From the NCBI GenBank assembly GCA_037039685.1, contig JAWNGF010000001.1:9796001-9860000 (forward strand): a stretch of 64,000 nucleotides of DNA, read 5' to 3'. Each line of letters starts with the position of its first letter. Position 1 is the first letter of the stretch. Under the pieces are notes generated by a model. It was not told the DNA's origin and ran no database searches. It saw only the letters and a program-made list of their open reading frames with translations. The translations under genes were made by a program, and so were the position numbers. This DNA is from Ceratobasidium sp. AG-K. Lineage: Eukaryota; Basidiomycota; Agaricomycetes; Cantharellales; Ceratobasidiaceae. Below, one piece after another: positions 1 through 11,283 of the stretch.

Positions 1-2691
1 TATTGATGTGTATCGCCTGGTCTCGTCAGCCCCTGGGCGACGAACATATGACCACACATGCACTTCGGGCCGCAGGTATATAGATCATATGCGCAGCCCA
101 GTTGTCCCCCATGGATATCGCATCCTATCACCTATGCCCACGTTCTTTATCATCATTCGATTCGACGTGTTCGACCGCCCTATGACGGCAATCCCATGAT
201 CCAATTATTTTCACCCTAAATGAGATACAATTGCAAATTCTAACACGATTGCTTTTCGACGACCTCGACCCCGGGTGGTGAGGCAACAAGCTAGTTGCTG
301 GTTCTACGCACCGACCATGATATCTATCTAAGCCCTTATATACCGGACTTGCCTGTATTCGGGGACCGACAAGGGTCCGAATTCGGAATCCAAGAACCGA
401 ACCATACTCGTGTGAAGCTCCACAATCTTGCCTCTTGACCCGACGTCGACATGGGTGTACTCGGCTCGATTAAAATAGCTCTCCTAGGAGCCTCGCCTGA
501 GATTAAAGCAGAGCGACGACTCGTAACTAAAATTGACACTTTTGTCTTGTCGTTCCTGTGCTTGATTTTCTGGAGTAACTATCTGAATCGGTCCAACTTG
601 CAGTTTGCTTATGTCTCTGGGTGCGCCGAGGTATCTTTCTGCTACTGAGCCTATCTGAATATTGCCTACATGGATAGAATGAAAGAAGCTATTGGACTCG
701 AGGGGAATGATTATACTCTTGCTACGACCGTGTTCTACGTTGGGTCGGTTTCTCGGCTACTTGCTTTCTCCCGGTCTCATGTGATTCTAGATATACGGTC
801 GGACAGATTCCCCACAGCTTCGCAATTCAATATCTCCCCGCACGGTAAGTATCCCTGTTACCCTTTTCTTCTCTCTTACCCACCCACCTAGGTACTGGTT
901 TCCTCTGATGGGATGGTACGTCAGAACATAATTCGACGTCATGGCGCTTACTGCAGTCTAGTTTGTGGGGGTCGCTGAGTTGCGCGTTGTCGGCTGTCAA
1001 GACTCCAGGTCAGCTATACGCTATTCGGTTCCTCCAGGCACTCGCGGAGAGTAGTACGGTACGTCATTGCGCCCTTAATGGCAATATAATCTTCTCATGA
1101 TTCACAGTTTTCGGGCTCGCATTGGCTACTTGGCTCGTGGTACAAAGACGCCGAGCTGGGGAAACGTACGTACAAGGAATCGCATTTAGGAAATTAATCA
1201 ATTAGAGACCGAATCGTAGGCTCTGCGCTTTTCGCATGCTTTGCACAAATCGGGTCTCTTTTCTCTGGCTTTATGCAAGGGGCGATTTACACAAGTCTCA
1301 ACGGGAACCTCGGCAAGTCAGGGTGGCAATGGACATTCATCATTGGTGCATATCTCTTACTTCGCTTTGACGCCCCTAATTCTTGTTCCTGCAGATGGTA
1401 TTATAGCTATCGCCATCGCTCTGTACGGCGTCATCGTCTTCCCCGATACACCTCGCACGACCAAAGCGTTCTATCTCACTCCCGAAGACCGGCAACTTGC
1501 CATTTCTCGAATCCCGGTCCGACCCAAGGTCACATTCGACAAGGCCAGCGTAAAGCAGATCTTTGGAGGGTGGAGGTACTGGATGTTTTCGCTCTTATTC
1601 GTGGTAACGAGTCAACTTGAAGCGTAAGTCTCTATCTTGTGGGCATGTTTGTGTGTTGATATGATCGTGAAGGTACGGAACGAATGGAGTTGTTTCGATT
1701 TGGCTTACCCGTGATGGAATAGCTGGGCCACCAAAAAATAGCTATTATGCGCTTGGTTTGATTGCTGTGGCTATATTTACGACCATTTGTGCGGGGCTGG
1801 CAACGGACATATGGGGAAATCGATGGAGGGTAAATATTTTCATGGGGGTAACGCTGTTGATCTCGAGTATCATGTTGTTGGCGTGGGACATTCCATTGGG
1901 AGCTAGTAAGTGTGTTGTGTGGGTTCAAGGTGGTAAACTGACTCAGATTGTTTGACAGAATACTTTGCGTTTTGTGAGTCGGCGGGTTGTATGCACCAGT
2001 AGATGTGCTTATTGTTGGGTAGTTCTTGGTGGGTGCGGATACGCAGGTCAGGGTTCGAATTTTGCCTGGTAAGTCTGAATGATGACATACTGGAGAGCGA
2101 CTAGGTGAACCGGGTTCACATAGGGCAAATGAGGCTTCCCGCTCCGACCTCGAAAGATCCTGTGAGTAAACTATTAACCCGAGGTTATGTTGAGGCATGT
2201 GCTCATTGCTCCTAGTCATCCTCTATTCCATGAACATGTGGAGGTGTGTGGCTGGTGTCATTAATGGAACAATGCGCTGATTCAGATCTTGGTCTAGTAC
2301 CGCCTTTACTGCATGGTGGATCATTCTAATTTGGCCTGTGTCGAGTGCACCAAGATACCGTCGAGGAATGATATCCACCATTCCAATGAGTATCATGTCC
2401 ATCCTCTTTGGGTGGATTACGCATATGCTGCAATTACGGGAGCGGCGGAGGGATGGGAGGGATAAAATGGGTCCTGTCGAGGAGGACGCTCAGAGTATTG
2501 CTTCAAGGGAAGAGCTTCGGCAGGGAGCGGGCAAGGGACAGGTGGATTGAACTATATTTTACTCGTTTATACACTGTTTTTGATTCTCAAGTGGGGATTC
2601 CAATTCGATATTTTCCACGTTCCTCATTCACCGTCACTCTCTGTGGCCATCATTGGAAGAGGGGGCGCGCATATATTGATAACTAGAAAAC
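1..2691. repeat. Direct repeat copy A (2.7-kb segmental duplication)
   Basis: This stretch is almost base-for-base identical to 58680-61370 in the same orientation, with only scattered substitutions and a few 1-nt indels (for example near 154 and 245). Identity ends at the right shortly after ATTGATAACTAGAAAA. The left limit cannot be seen because the window starts inside the repeat. It contains a whole MFS transporter gene plus about 450 bp of upstream and 140 bp of downstream sequence. In copy B the repeat begins or continues just beyond the 3' end of COX6A, so copy A may have another COX6A end just outside the window. Confidence 0.93.
451..2550 (+). CDS. MFS transporter, allantoate permease/anion:cation symporter type (copy A)
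   Basis: A plasma-membrane symporter of the fungal DAL5/pantothenate-like family is predicted; the substrate cannot be told from sequence. Reading with about 13 short GT-AG introns gives one continuous product. After the ATG at 451 come KIDTFVLSFLCLIFWSNYLNRSNL (split here as KIDTFVLSFLCL then IFWSNYLNRSNL), YVSG/MKEAIG across the first intron (about 613-669), QIPHSFAIQYLPAR, FLQALAESST, SGFMQGAIYTSLNG, PDTPRTTKAFYLTPEDR, an RWRVNIFMGVTLL helix, GYAGQGSNFAW and a C-terminal Arg-rich tail ending at 2550. These are the usual landmarks in the usual order, so the gene appears complete, near 480 residues. The short reading frames visible without splicing are exons, not evidence of decay. Acceptor choice at the fourth intron is uncertain: a CAG at about 955 is lost in copy B, while TCTAG a few bases on works in both. 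Confidence 0.82.
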
Positions 2692-2766
2692 GGCTCTAGG
2701 TCATGATGGTCTATGAGTCTTGTTCTAGCCACGCTCTAAATAATTTAGATTGCTAGCAGTAACTTC

Positions 2767-4459
2767 TTAAATCCAGTCCTCGATGATCTTGGTATTGACC
2801 TGAATAAGAACAGCCAGTCAGGTCTATCTGATTCGTGCATGAACGCCACACATACCAAGGTGGAGTTAATCTCAGCCAAGCTCGTTACCCCAACAAGCTT
2901 CATCTCAGTACTCAGCTCGGTGCTAAGTATACTAATGAGCTTGTCTACGCCGTCTTCACCCCAAATGTTGGCAAACATGGGCCTTTTCAAACTCGTCAAC
3001 ATGAAAACGGAAGCGAGACAATCGTAAGGAACCTACGAGCGACCCAGCCCCACAGCCCGAACTCCGAGTGCCAGAAGCTTCAAAATATCTGATCCGTGCC
3101 GAACGCCTCCATCAGCATATATCTCCATCTTTCCGTCTTCCAAAACTTCTGGTGCGTTCTTGCGCAGCTCGAGCAAGATCTCCGCGGCCGTTTGCTGTCC
3201 ATCAATCAGGCGGCCGCCGTGGTTTGAGATGTAGCATGCCGGGAAACCGAGATCGTAGAGGAGCTTGGCATCTTGCCAATTGCTGATGCCTTTGGGTATG
3301 ATGGTTACGGAAGTCTGGTTTTGAAGAGTGGCAAGGCTCGAAAGCTATTAAACGGGGAGTTAGTCGCTTCCCGGTTGGAATAATAGCGCATATACTGACA
3401 TCGAAATTCTGCATATGCGTATTACTAAATCATGAACGAGTGAAATGATATTAGCAATAGGCTTCTCAAGCAACAACTGACGCGGGTCCTACCTGCTATC
3501 TGGTGCGTCTTGCCTCCGAGCCCTCGTCCGGATGCCATCCTCTGTCGGATTGTCCACGGTCAAAAAGATGGCCTTGAATCCTGCCGCTTCGATCTCTCTG
3601 AGATCATTTTGTAAGCGGGTGGTGTTCGACCACGGGTACAACTGAATATCACGAGGCGGGTTAGATATGAGGATGGAATACCGAGGAATGTAATCGCGTG
3701 CAAACCTGACGGAAGAGAGTTTGATTGTTTGCCGCAGCTGCGCCAATCTCTGCGGTGGTCTTATTTGACGCAATACTGGACTATTAACACAAAGGTTCAG
3801 ATAAGCTGGGGCAAGTAGCAGAGTTCTGGAAAACACATACTGTGTATAATATTCCTGCTTTTGCCGCCGATTTGACAAAATTGAGTTCTGCATTCTCCGG
3901 ATCGGACAATCCAGCCCAACCGGCGGAAGTGATAAAGAAGGGTTGGTTGACTTGGTGCCCAAGGATTGTTGTTCTATCCAGTGGGGATTTAGAAGACCAT
4001 GGGATATTTGAACATTTGTCACATACTGAGTGCTAACATTGGCCACGTTTCTGAAAGCGCGAGCTTTGAGTTTGATGTTTTTCCAAACATCCAGGTTCGC
4101 GTGATATGCTAAAAGATGGCATGTATGAGAAGTGCTCCGGATGAAAGTCAAAACACTTACTAATTTCGTCGAGAGCTCCAGTGCGATAGTAAGCTATAAT
4201 AGTGGTTTGGCATGGTGTCATCGACCGCAAGAGGATGCTCATTTGCGAGTGGCTTACCATAACCGGACCGGCTCATCGTATTCTTGGCTGCCAGTTGCAT
4301 ATCATGAAGGTTATAGATATCAGACAAGGGGGGCACTTGACCTGGGATCCACATAGTGGTGTTCAGGCCAGTGTCAGGAAGGCCCTCAGTGTCAATGACG
4401 GCCGCCCAAGTCATAGGAGCAAGCAAAGCGATAGTGACAGCGACTTTAAGTGAGTACAT
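2767..4459 (-). CDS. Secreted FMN-dependent alpha-hydroxy-acid dehydrogenase
   Basis: A flavoenzyme of the lactate dehydrogenase (cytochrome b2)/glycolate oxidase fold is predicted, oxidising a 2-hydroxy acid. I start at 4459 because MYSLKVAVTIALLAPMTWAA is a clean signal peptide; an in-frame upstream start at 4528 would bury it. Exons then read PLSDIYNLHDMQLAAKNTM, YYRTGALDEI, QPFFITSAGWAGLSDPENAE, LYPWSNTTRLQNDLREIEAA with LTVDNPTEDGIRTRA, YISNHGGRLIDGQQTAAE (catalytic His and Arg), then DGGVRHGSDILKLLALG and GLGR (FMN phosphate site), FANIWGEDGVDKLISIL and a last exon ending VNTKIIEDWI-stop at 2767. No heme-binding cytochrome b5 domain precedes the flavin domain. A decayed paralogue lies upstream at 5640-7245. 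The product looks intact; the substrate is unknown. Confidence 0.82.
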
Positions 4460-4529
4460 GGTGAAAAGAGGAGGTTGAGAGGGAGGGAGAAAACGGAGCA
4501 AGATTGCTAGTAGTGACGGAAAGTTCACT

Positions 4530-5639
4530 GCTCGTGCTCGTTGCTTATATCCTAGCAGTAGTCAGGGAGAATAACAAAAGGACAGACAATACACATTACA
4601 CATCGTGCCGTGACCGCAGGCTGTGGATAGCTAGATAGTCACTCAGCCAGGTGATTGCTCGCCGTATGCGGGGTCGCGTACGCAGTGAGCATTTCAAGTA
4701 CCTTGAAATTTGTGATACCCTAGATTCGGGTGCGCTGATATAATAGGGTTTCTCTGAATACATACCATCAGGTAGATGATATCAAAAGAACAAAATACTA
4801 GCTCTTGCAGCGATGTAAACAGGTTTGTGCCTACAATTAGTCACAATCGTATTGCGTCAGAAGTTCCAGTAAGGGGAAGATACACTAGGCGCTTCCTGTA
4901 GATCGGCTTGGCGGGAATTCCGCAGTACTCAAAAATAGCTGCCGATTTTGTGAATTTGCGGTTAGAAGTAAGGGGTAGTCTGGTTCGTGAGATGGTGAAG
5001 ACCGGCACTCGGCTGGTTCAGTCGCATAATTCATCCTCCGATACTCTGAGTAAGTTTAGTTGATATCTACCAGCATTGATTTAGGTATGATATTGACAAC
5101 TTTTCTGATTTATGGGCAGAGAGTTTGGACGAGTCGCTGCAGCGGTATTTAGTAGCGTGACATTGGGTTTCAACAGTATTTGCGTAGGTTAGAGAGAAAA
5201 GTGATGCAAAATGATGAGAGACTATAATAATAGCGAAGTTTGAGGGCTCGCAGGTTAAACCTGCATATAGGCGAAACGTGCACCGGGCTCCAATCTGCTA
5301 GGGCATCCTAAGAGGCGGGCTGAAATCCCACCACGTCCTGTACCTGCCGTCAGTTTATTGGAGCATTCTGGCCCAATATACATTCAATAGCAGCCCATAG
5401 TGCAACAAACAACCCTTCCTGGATTGCGAGTATCTCTGCAGCCCAGTCAACGCGTGGCGCGCCGCTTAGACTATGAAGCTCCAGCATTTTGTATTGGAGT
5501 GACATGTACAGAGGGCCGAGCTAGTTAGACTTTATTTCAGTTATCAAGGGTCGGTGAATCATCATAAATTCGCCGTTCCATCAATTCCAAGTAATTGCCG
5601 ATGAGACATGGGCGGTCTCTTACTGATGCAGATAAGGAA
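4530..5639. other. Intergenic, no gene seen
   Basis: About 1.1 kb between the intact and the decayed FMN dehydrogenase copies. It holds the promoter of the intact minus-strand gene near 4460-4560. I see no long frame, no known motif and no clear repeat in the rest. Confidence 0.5.
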
Positions 5640-7245
5640 TTTGATTTCGGCCCGCAATCATAGCCTTACGATTTCAGGCGACCTTGCAGTGAGTGCACAC
5701 ATATCTTACAGCCAACCCTCGACTACCTCGGCATTGACCCAAGAAAATCCGCCCAGTCCCAAACGCACGGGAGGCTCAAGCCAACAATCCGAGCATCAAG
5801 CGCTAACAGCTTTAGAAACCTGACCCATATCTCGTACCTCCGTCAGCATATACCTCCATTTTTACGAAGCTTCTGGCAAAACTTCGGCGGCCGTTCGCTG
5901 ACCATCTATGAGGCGGTCGCCATGGTTGGAAATTTAGCACGCCGGGAAGCCCAGCGAGTGGACGAGGGTGGTAGTTGTTGACGCCTTTCGGGGTTATGGT
6001 AATTGAATTTGGTTCCGAAGGGTATCGAACGCAGCGAACTATATGCGTTGTTGCAATAATTTGGCACTGCAGCGGAGCGGAAAATTAATGAGTACCCATA
6101 TCCGAGGTTTGAGAATGCATATCGCTCAGGAATCCATGGTAGGTAAATCCTCTCAAACGGATGGGAGCAACTGGAAGGGCTCACCTGTTATCAGGTCCGC
6201 CCTCCCGACGTAATCAAGTTTTCACACCATCCTCATCTGGGTTATCAACAGTCAAAAATATACCTTGAATCCGGATGCTTGGATCTCCTTCAGATCAATC
6301 TGCAAACGAGTGGGGTTGGACCAGGGATAAAGCTGAAAGCGATAATGTGGCCTTTGTAGAAAATTGAATATTAGAAGTGTACATACCTGACGAAACGGAC
6401 TTTGCTTACTGGTAGCCGCAGCTCTAATTTCAGCCGTAGTTTTATTCGAAGCAAATCTCGGCTAGTAGTTTGTATGCGTTAGCCGACAGAATATATACGC
6501 AGTTACTGGCGCCATGGCGGGGCATTCGTGCGGCATATAGAATCCCCGCCTTCGCTGCGGATCGAATAAATCTGAGTTCACTATTCTTTAGATCAGATAG
6601 ACCGGCTAGACCGGCCGATGTGATAAAAAAAGGCTGGCTGAAATTATGTCCTAGGATGGTTGTTCTGCGAATGATGTCATTTGTGTCTCAGGTTATCGTA
6701 ACTGGCCAAGCTAACAGACGTACGTAGCCCTAATGCGTTCCACATTTAGGAATGGTCGTGCTCTGAGTTTGAAGTTTTCCCAGACATCGAGGGTCGCATG
6801 ATAGGCTGAACGACGTCATGATATTCGATTCAAGAATAGTTGGCGGGCTCACTTATTTCACATCAAGAGTTCCGGTCCGCAAAAATGCTGGTGGAGTAAA
6901 AGGTGATTAGTCAACGGGAATTGTGTCCGTTCGCTAGAAATATTGTCCCACCATAATTCGTCGCACTCAGAGTATTCTCTTGGCTGCGATCTGCATATTG
7001 TGCGGATTGAAGATATCGGTCAAGGGGAGATGAATTCGCAGGCGAGCTCTCCGTTTGTATGGGAATAGCGGATAGCTGTTCTCTTCACGGTAACTCAACG
7101 ATATGGCATGCGGATGACCAGTTGACGTCGCCGAACTAAAGGCAAGCACCTGCGCCGGCGCCCGCGGGGAGGACGAATGGCACGGCTTGGGACATGATCC
7201 CGCTTCGTGCAGGACCAACGAGCGGGGAAGAACCACGGTTCTCAT
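5640..7245 (-). pseudogene. Decayed tandem paralogue of the FMN-dependent hydroxy-acid dehydrogenase
   Basis: Scattered blocks align in order with the intact gene at 2767-4459. They are PLTDIFNPHNMQIAAK (about 7040-6975), QPFFITSAGLAGLSD (about 6640-6585), LYPWSNPTRLQIDLKEI (about 6335-6285), a His/Arg active-site block near 5900-5960, and MEVYADGG near 5850. Between them the frame shifts repeatedly and in-frame stops appear, for example after AAKRIL where the intact copy continues. No intact signal peptide precedes the first block. This is best read as an old tandem duplication that lost function. Confidence 0.75.
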
Positions 7246-7646
7246 CGCGCAATAGCAGCATGCCAGAGCGATGTGTTAAATATCAGTCTATCAATGGTAA
7301 AGCGGGTGAATACATTAGGAGGCAAGGGGCATAAAGCGACTAGAAGGTTAGCAAAGAATAGAAATTAATCGCGAGTAGTGCAAGGTCCAATTACTTTGCA
7401 TTTAAGTTCAAGTTTTAGAAGTTTCTCGTTTGTTTGATAGGGGGGAAAGAGAGGTTACCCTAACCTCTTAACTTGGCTCGAATGGTGGTAATGGTGGGTG
7501 GCACTGTCGTAGACTCGTAGTGGTTGCTTACCAAATTCAAATTAGCCATTCATGAAGCGTGGTGCAGGCTCACGTGACCGAGTGACAAATGCAGACCCTG
7601 TAGGGAAGCTGACGCGTACAAGTGAACGACTACACTCATCCTCGAC
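7246..7646. promoter_or_regulatory. Divergent upstream region of RPN2 with hairpin and CACGTGACCG
   Basis: There is no gene in this 400 bp. A perfect inverted repeat AGAGGTTA-CCC-TAACCTCT sits at 7450-7468. A CACGTG core followed by ACCG lies at 7571-7576, 71 bp before the RPN2 start codon. The same CACGTGAC core lies upstream of the Zn-cluster genes, so it may be a general promoter element in this genome. Confidence 0.5.
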
Positions 7647-10600
7647 ATGGGACCCCAACCGAGAACCTCAGCGGCTGGTATTCTAGCGCTATTGTCCGAG
7701 TCTGAGGTTGCTATCAAGCAGCGAGCCATTGTTGAGCTAATTGGACTTGTCCCCGATTTCTGGGCTGAGATTTCAGAGGAGATCTCTGCGATGTGAGCAT
7801 TTACGCGTCGTTTGGCCACTTGTATTGAGCTAGCTAATCATTTACGCACCTAAAGTGAAACCCTATCCGAGTCGAACGAGATTCAGCCTGATGCACGTGA
7901 AAATGCGGCACTGGTCGCCAGCAAAGTCTATTATTACCTGGGACAATATGACGATGCTCTCTCGTTTGCCTTGCGGTCAGGAAACGCATTTGAGACCGAG
8001 TCTAAACAGGAGAGATCCGCGGAGTATGCTGAGACAATAGTTTGTGAGTCTGGTATTGGGATTGATGAGCTATGTCTAAATGTACCCCAGCAAACGCAAT
8101 CGACAGGTACATCGACCAACGAGTCCATTTTGTCGCTGGCACCGATCCTGCCACTCTTCCCAACTCTGGAGCCGACTCAGACAAAATCGACCCCAGGTTA
8201 CGTGCGATTATCGAACGTATATTCACCCTAGCGATCGAGGGAGGAGACGTGCGCCAGGCGTTGGGAGTCGCTCTTGAATCATCCCGACTGGACATCGTAA
8301 CTCGTATCTTTGAGCATACCCACGACACGGATCTTTTGTCCTACGCAATGGACGCTGTATTGGACGCCGGATTCAATCTCGCCGCCAGGACTCGTGTCTT
8401 GCACCATCTTTGCCCCCTTTTCCCTCTCCCTAAACCCGGTGCGAATTACACTCTTGCTCTCACTCGACTTCACGTCGCCCTTGCCACCCCCAGTGTTACG
8501 ACCCCCCTGTTCGAAAAGCTGATCGAGAGCGGGGACAAGACAAACCAATTACTTGCATGCCAGCTCGCGTTCGATCTTGTTGAGGGGTCCACTCAAGACT
8601 TTCTCCGTCTAGTATCCAACTCGCTCCCCTCGTCCGAAAATTATAACATTGTCCGCCAAATTTTGTCCGGCGCCGACTCGATCAGGCTCAAGCTCGATTT
8701 CCTTCAGCGAAACAACAAGGTTGACTTGCTCATCCTTAAGCATACGAAGGAGTTGCTCGAGCACAGAAGTAGCGTGTACCACAACGCTTTAACTCTAAGC
8801 AATGCATTTATGCACGCCGGTACCACGAGCGACGTCTTCCTCCGGAATAACCTCGACTGGCTCGGACGGGCGAGCAACTGGTCCAAATTTAGCGCAACCG
8901 GCGCTTTCGGAGTCATCCATAAGGGGAACGTTGCCCAGGCCATGGAGTTGCTTGGGCCATATCTCCCTGGTGCGTCAAGCGGAGCTGGGTCGAGCCCGTA
9001 CAGCGAGGGAGGAGCCCTATTCGCGTTGGGCATCGTGCATGCCGGGCGAGGAAGCGAGGTGGAGGGATTTTTGAGGGAGAAGGTCCGGCAAGCCGCTGGC
9101 GGGGAAGTCGTGCAGCACGGTGCGGCGCTTGGATTGGGCGTCGCCGGAATGGCAAGTCGATCCGAAGGTGTGTTTTCATTCAGCCGGTTTATCTTTGATT
9201 CTGAGAGTGAGCAGAGGCGTATGAGGAACTCAAAGAGGTGCTGTTCACCGATAGTGCAGTCGCCTCCGAGGCCGCGGCTTATGCAATGGGGCTCGTGATG
9301 CTTGGATCTGGATCTCAAAAAGCGACCGACGAGATGCTCTCATATGCTCACGAGACCCAGCATGAGAAGATTATCCGTGGACTTGCTATCGGAGTGGCCT
9401 TCCTCTACTATGGTCGACAGGAGTCCGCGGATGGCGTAATTGAGACCGCTCTCAAAGAAAAGGTGAGCGTAATCGTGAAGACAATATCCTTGAGACTCAC
9501 GTTGCTTCATAGGACCCACTTCTCCGATATGGCGGTGTCTATACTCTCGCCCTGGCGTATGCGGGTACGGGCGACTCACGCGCCGTTAGGAAGCTACTTC
9601 ACGTTGCAGTGTCTGATACATCGGACGATGTCCGTCGAGCAGCTGTGACCGCGCTCGCATTCTTACTGTTCAAGAGCCCGAATCAAGTCCCTCGAATCGT
9701 CCAGCTTCTGAGCGAGAGCTATAACCCTCACGTTAGGTGCGTTATCTATTTTAACCCGACCTATATATTTACCAACCAAAAAATCAGGTGTGGAGCGACC
9801 CTGGCCCTTGGCCTTGCCTGTGCCGGTACTGGCATGCAAGATGCGATCGACCTCCTCCAGCCCATGACGAAGGATCCCGTAGATTTCGTCCGCCAAGGCG
9901 CATTCATCTCCCTCGGCATGATCCTCGTTCAGCAATCTGAAGCATCCTCGCCCTCGCTATCACCTACCCGTGCATTGTACCACAAAATCATCTCGGACAA
10001 GCATGAGGATCCGATGGCTCGATTCGGTGCTGCCCTCGGACAAGGCTTTATCGACGCCGGTGGGCGGAATTGTAGCATCTCCCTCATGAGCACTACCGGC
10101 AGTGGGAACATGAGTGCGATTGTCGGAATGGTGCTGTTCTGCCAATTCTGGTACTGGTACCCACTTGCCCACTGCGCGTGCTTGGCGTTTGAGCCGACGG
10201 GTGTTATTGGACTTACCGAGGAACTCAAGGTGAGTCTGGGTGCCATTTTACGTTGGGGCGTGTATTGATGTATGCGCTAGACTCCATCATTTGAATTTGT
10301 GTCGAACGCGCGTCCAGCGTTGTTTGCTTATCCCGCACCTGTAAAGCCCCCGACCAAGGAGACTGTAGAAAAGGTTGCGACGGCAGTGCTATCGACCACT
10401 GCCAAAGCCAAGGCACGCGAACGTACCAAGGAGAAGGAGAAGGCGGCCGAGGAAAAGATGGATACGGTGAGTCATTCCCATAGCGGCGATGACCGGTAAT
10501 TGACGTGTCTACACAGGACGAAACCCCCGCTCCTGCCGAGCCGGTTGCCCAGGACGAGGAGATGAAAGTCGACGAACCTGTACCAACTCCTACACCCAAA

Positions 10601-10976
10601 CGAGCTGCCCCAGCACCAACATCTGAGACTCTCCAGAACCTATCGCGAGTGACACCCACGCAGATGCAATACATCTCGTTCCCGACCGAGAGCCGATTCC
10701 AGCCGGTCCGACCTATCGGCAAGGGCGGAGGAGGAATAGTGATGTTGATTGATAAACAGGAGGGCGAAGAGGTCCAGTGGATCCAGCCGTTCGGCACCGG
10801 GGCTGCCCCGGCCGCCCCAGCGGAAGGCTCTGGCGATCAACCTCAGCAAACAGGACAGCAAGCATCAAACGACGATGAGCCTGCGCCGCCGCCTCCCGTA
10901 CAAGTGAGTGCGCGTTTTTCTCGATTTGCCGTGGAGCTGACGTTGGCTGTGTTTGTAGTACAATTTTGGGTCGTGA
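7647..10976 (+). CDS. RPN2: 26S proteasome regulatory subunit RPN2 (PSMD1)
   Basis: RPN2 is the large non-ATPase scaffold of the 19S base; it binds the ATPase ring, RPN13 and substrates. The start at 7647 reads MGPQPRTSAAGILALLSESE and continues through about eight exons. The N-terminal helical region (SRLDIVTRIFEHTHDTDLLS, YHNALTLSNAFMHAGTTSD) is followed by the proteasome/cyclosome repeats: GGALFALGIVHAG, HGAALGLGVAGM, LRYGGVYTLALAYAGTGD and CGATLALGLACAGTG. A Lys/Glu-rich linker (ARERTKEKEKAAEEK, 10412-10456) precedes the C-terminal beta domain (RYQPV-like RFQPVRPIGKGGGGIVML). The last exon is only YNFGS-stop, ending at 10976. Order and length match the family, and the gene appears intact. 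The upstream CACGTGACCG may drive it. Confidence 0.93.
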
Positions 10977-11283
10977 TTCTTGCAGTCGATAAAATAATTG
11001 TATATTCAATCAATACAGCTGCTTTCTATTGTCCGTTCTGTACGATATCATTGTCCTAAGAACCTTCCATCAAATACTGCCCAGAATCACTCCATGAGTC
11101 TAACGACCTAGCATACAATAACCGGAAACATAGAATCGGTTCCGATAATTATACAGTAAAAGTGGAACAACTAAGGCTCACTTTCACGTGACCGGACGGA
11201 GGCTGACTCACCATCCAGTTCGGCCCCGATAAAACACGGTTCGATGATGTAGACTCTCACCTCTTGCCCAAAGGCTTATCCAA
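10977..11283. promoter_or_regulatory. RPN2 3' end / promoter of Zn-cluster copy 1
   Basis: The core CACGTGACCGGACGG begins at 11185, 99 bp before the ATG of the next gene. It combines a palindromic CACGTG with two CGG triplets, the half-site type bound by Zn(2)Cys(6) proteins. Equivalent cores sit at 13860, 33489 and, reversed, 53395-53400. Confidence 0.55.

Noticed and set aside
1632..2219. Minus-strand 195-codon frame overlapping the MFS gene (also 60311-60898)
   Set aside because: It is a mirror of coding exons plus introns, low-complexity in Ser/Thr/Asn, with no family features; the plus-strand gene explains the sequence.
451..2550. MFS gene as a pseudogene because no long uninterrupted frame exists
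   Set aside because: Short GT-AG introns join all family blocks in one frame in both copies.
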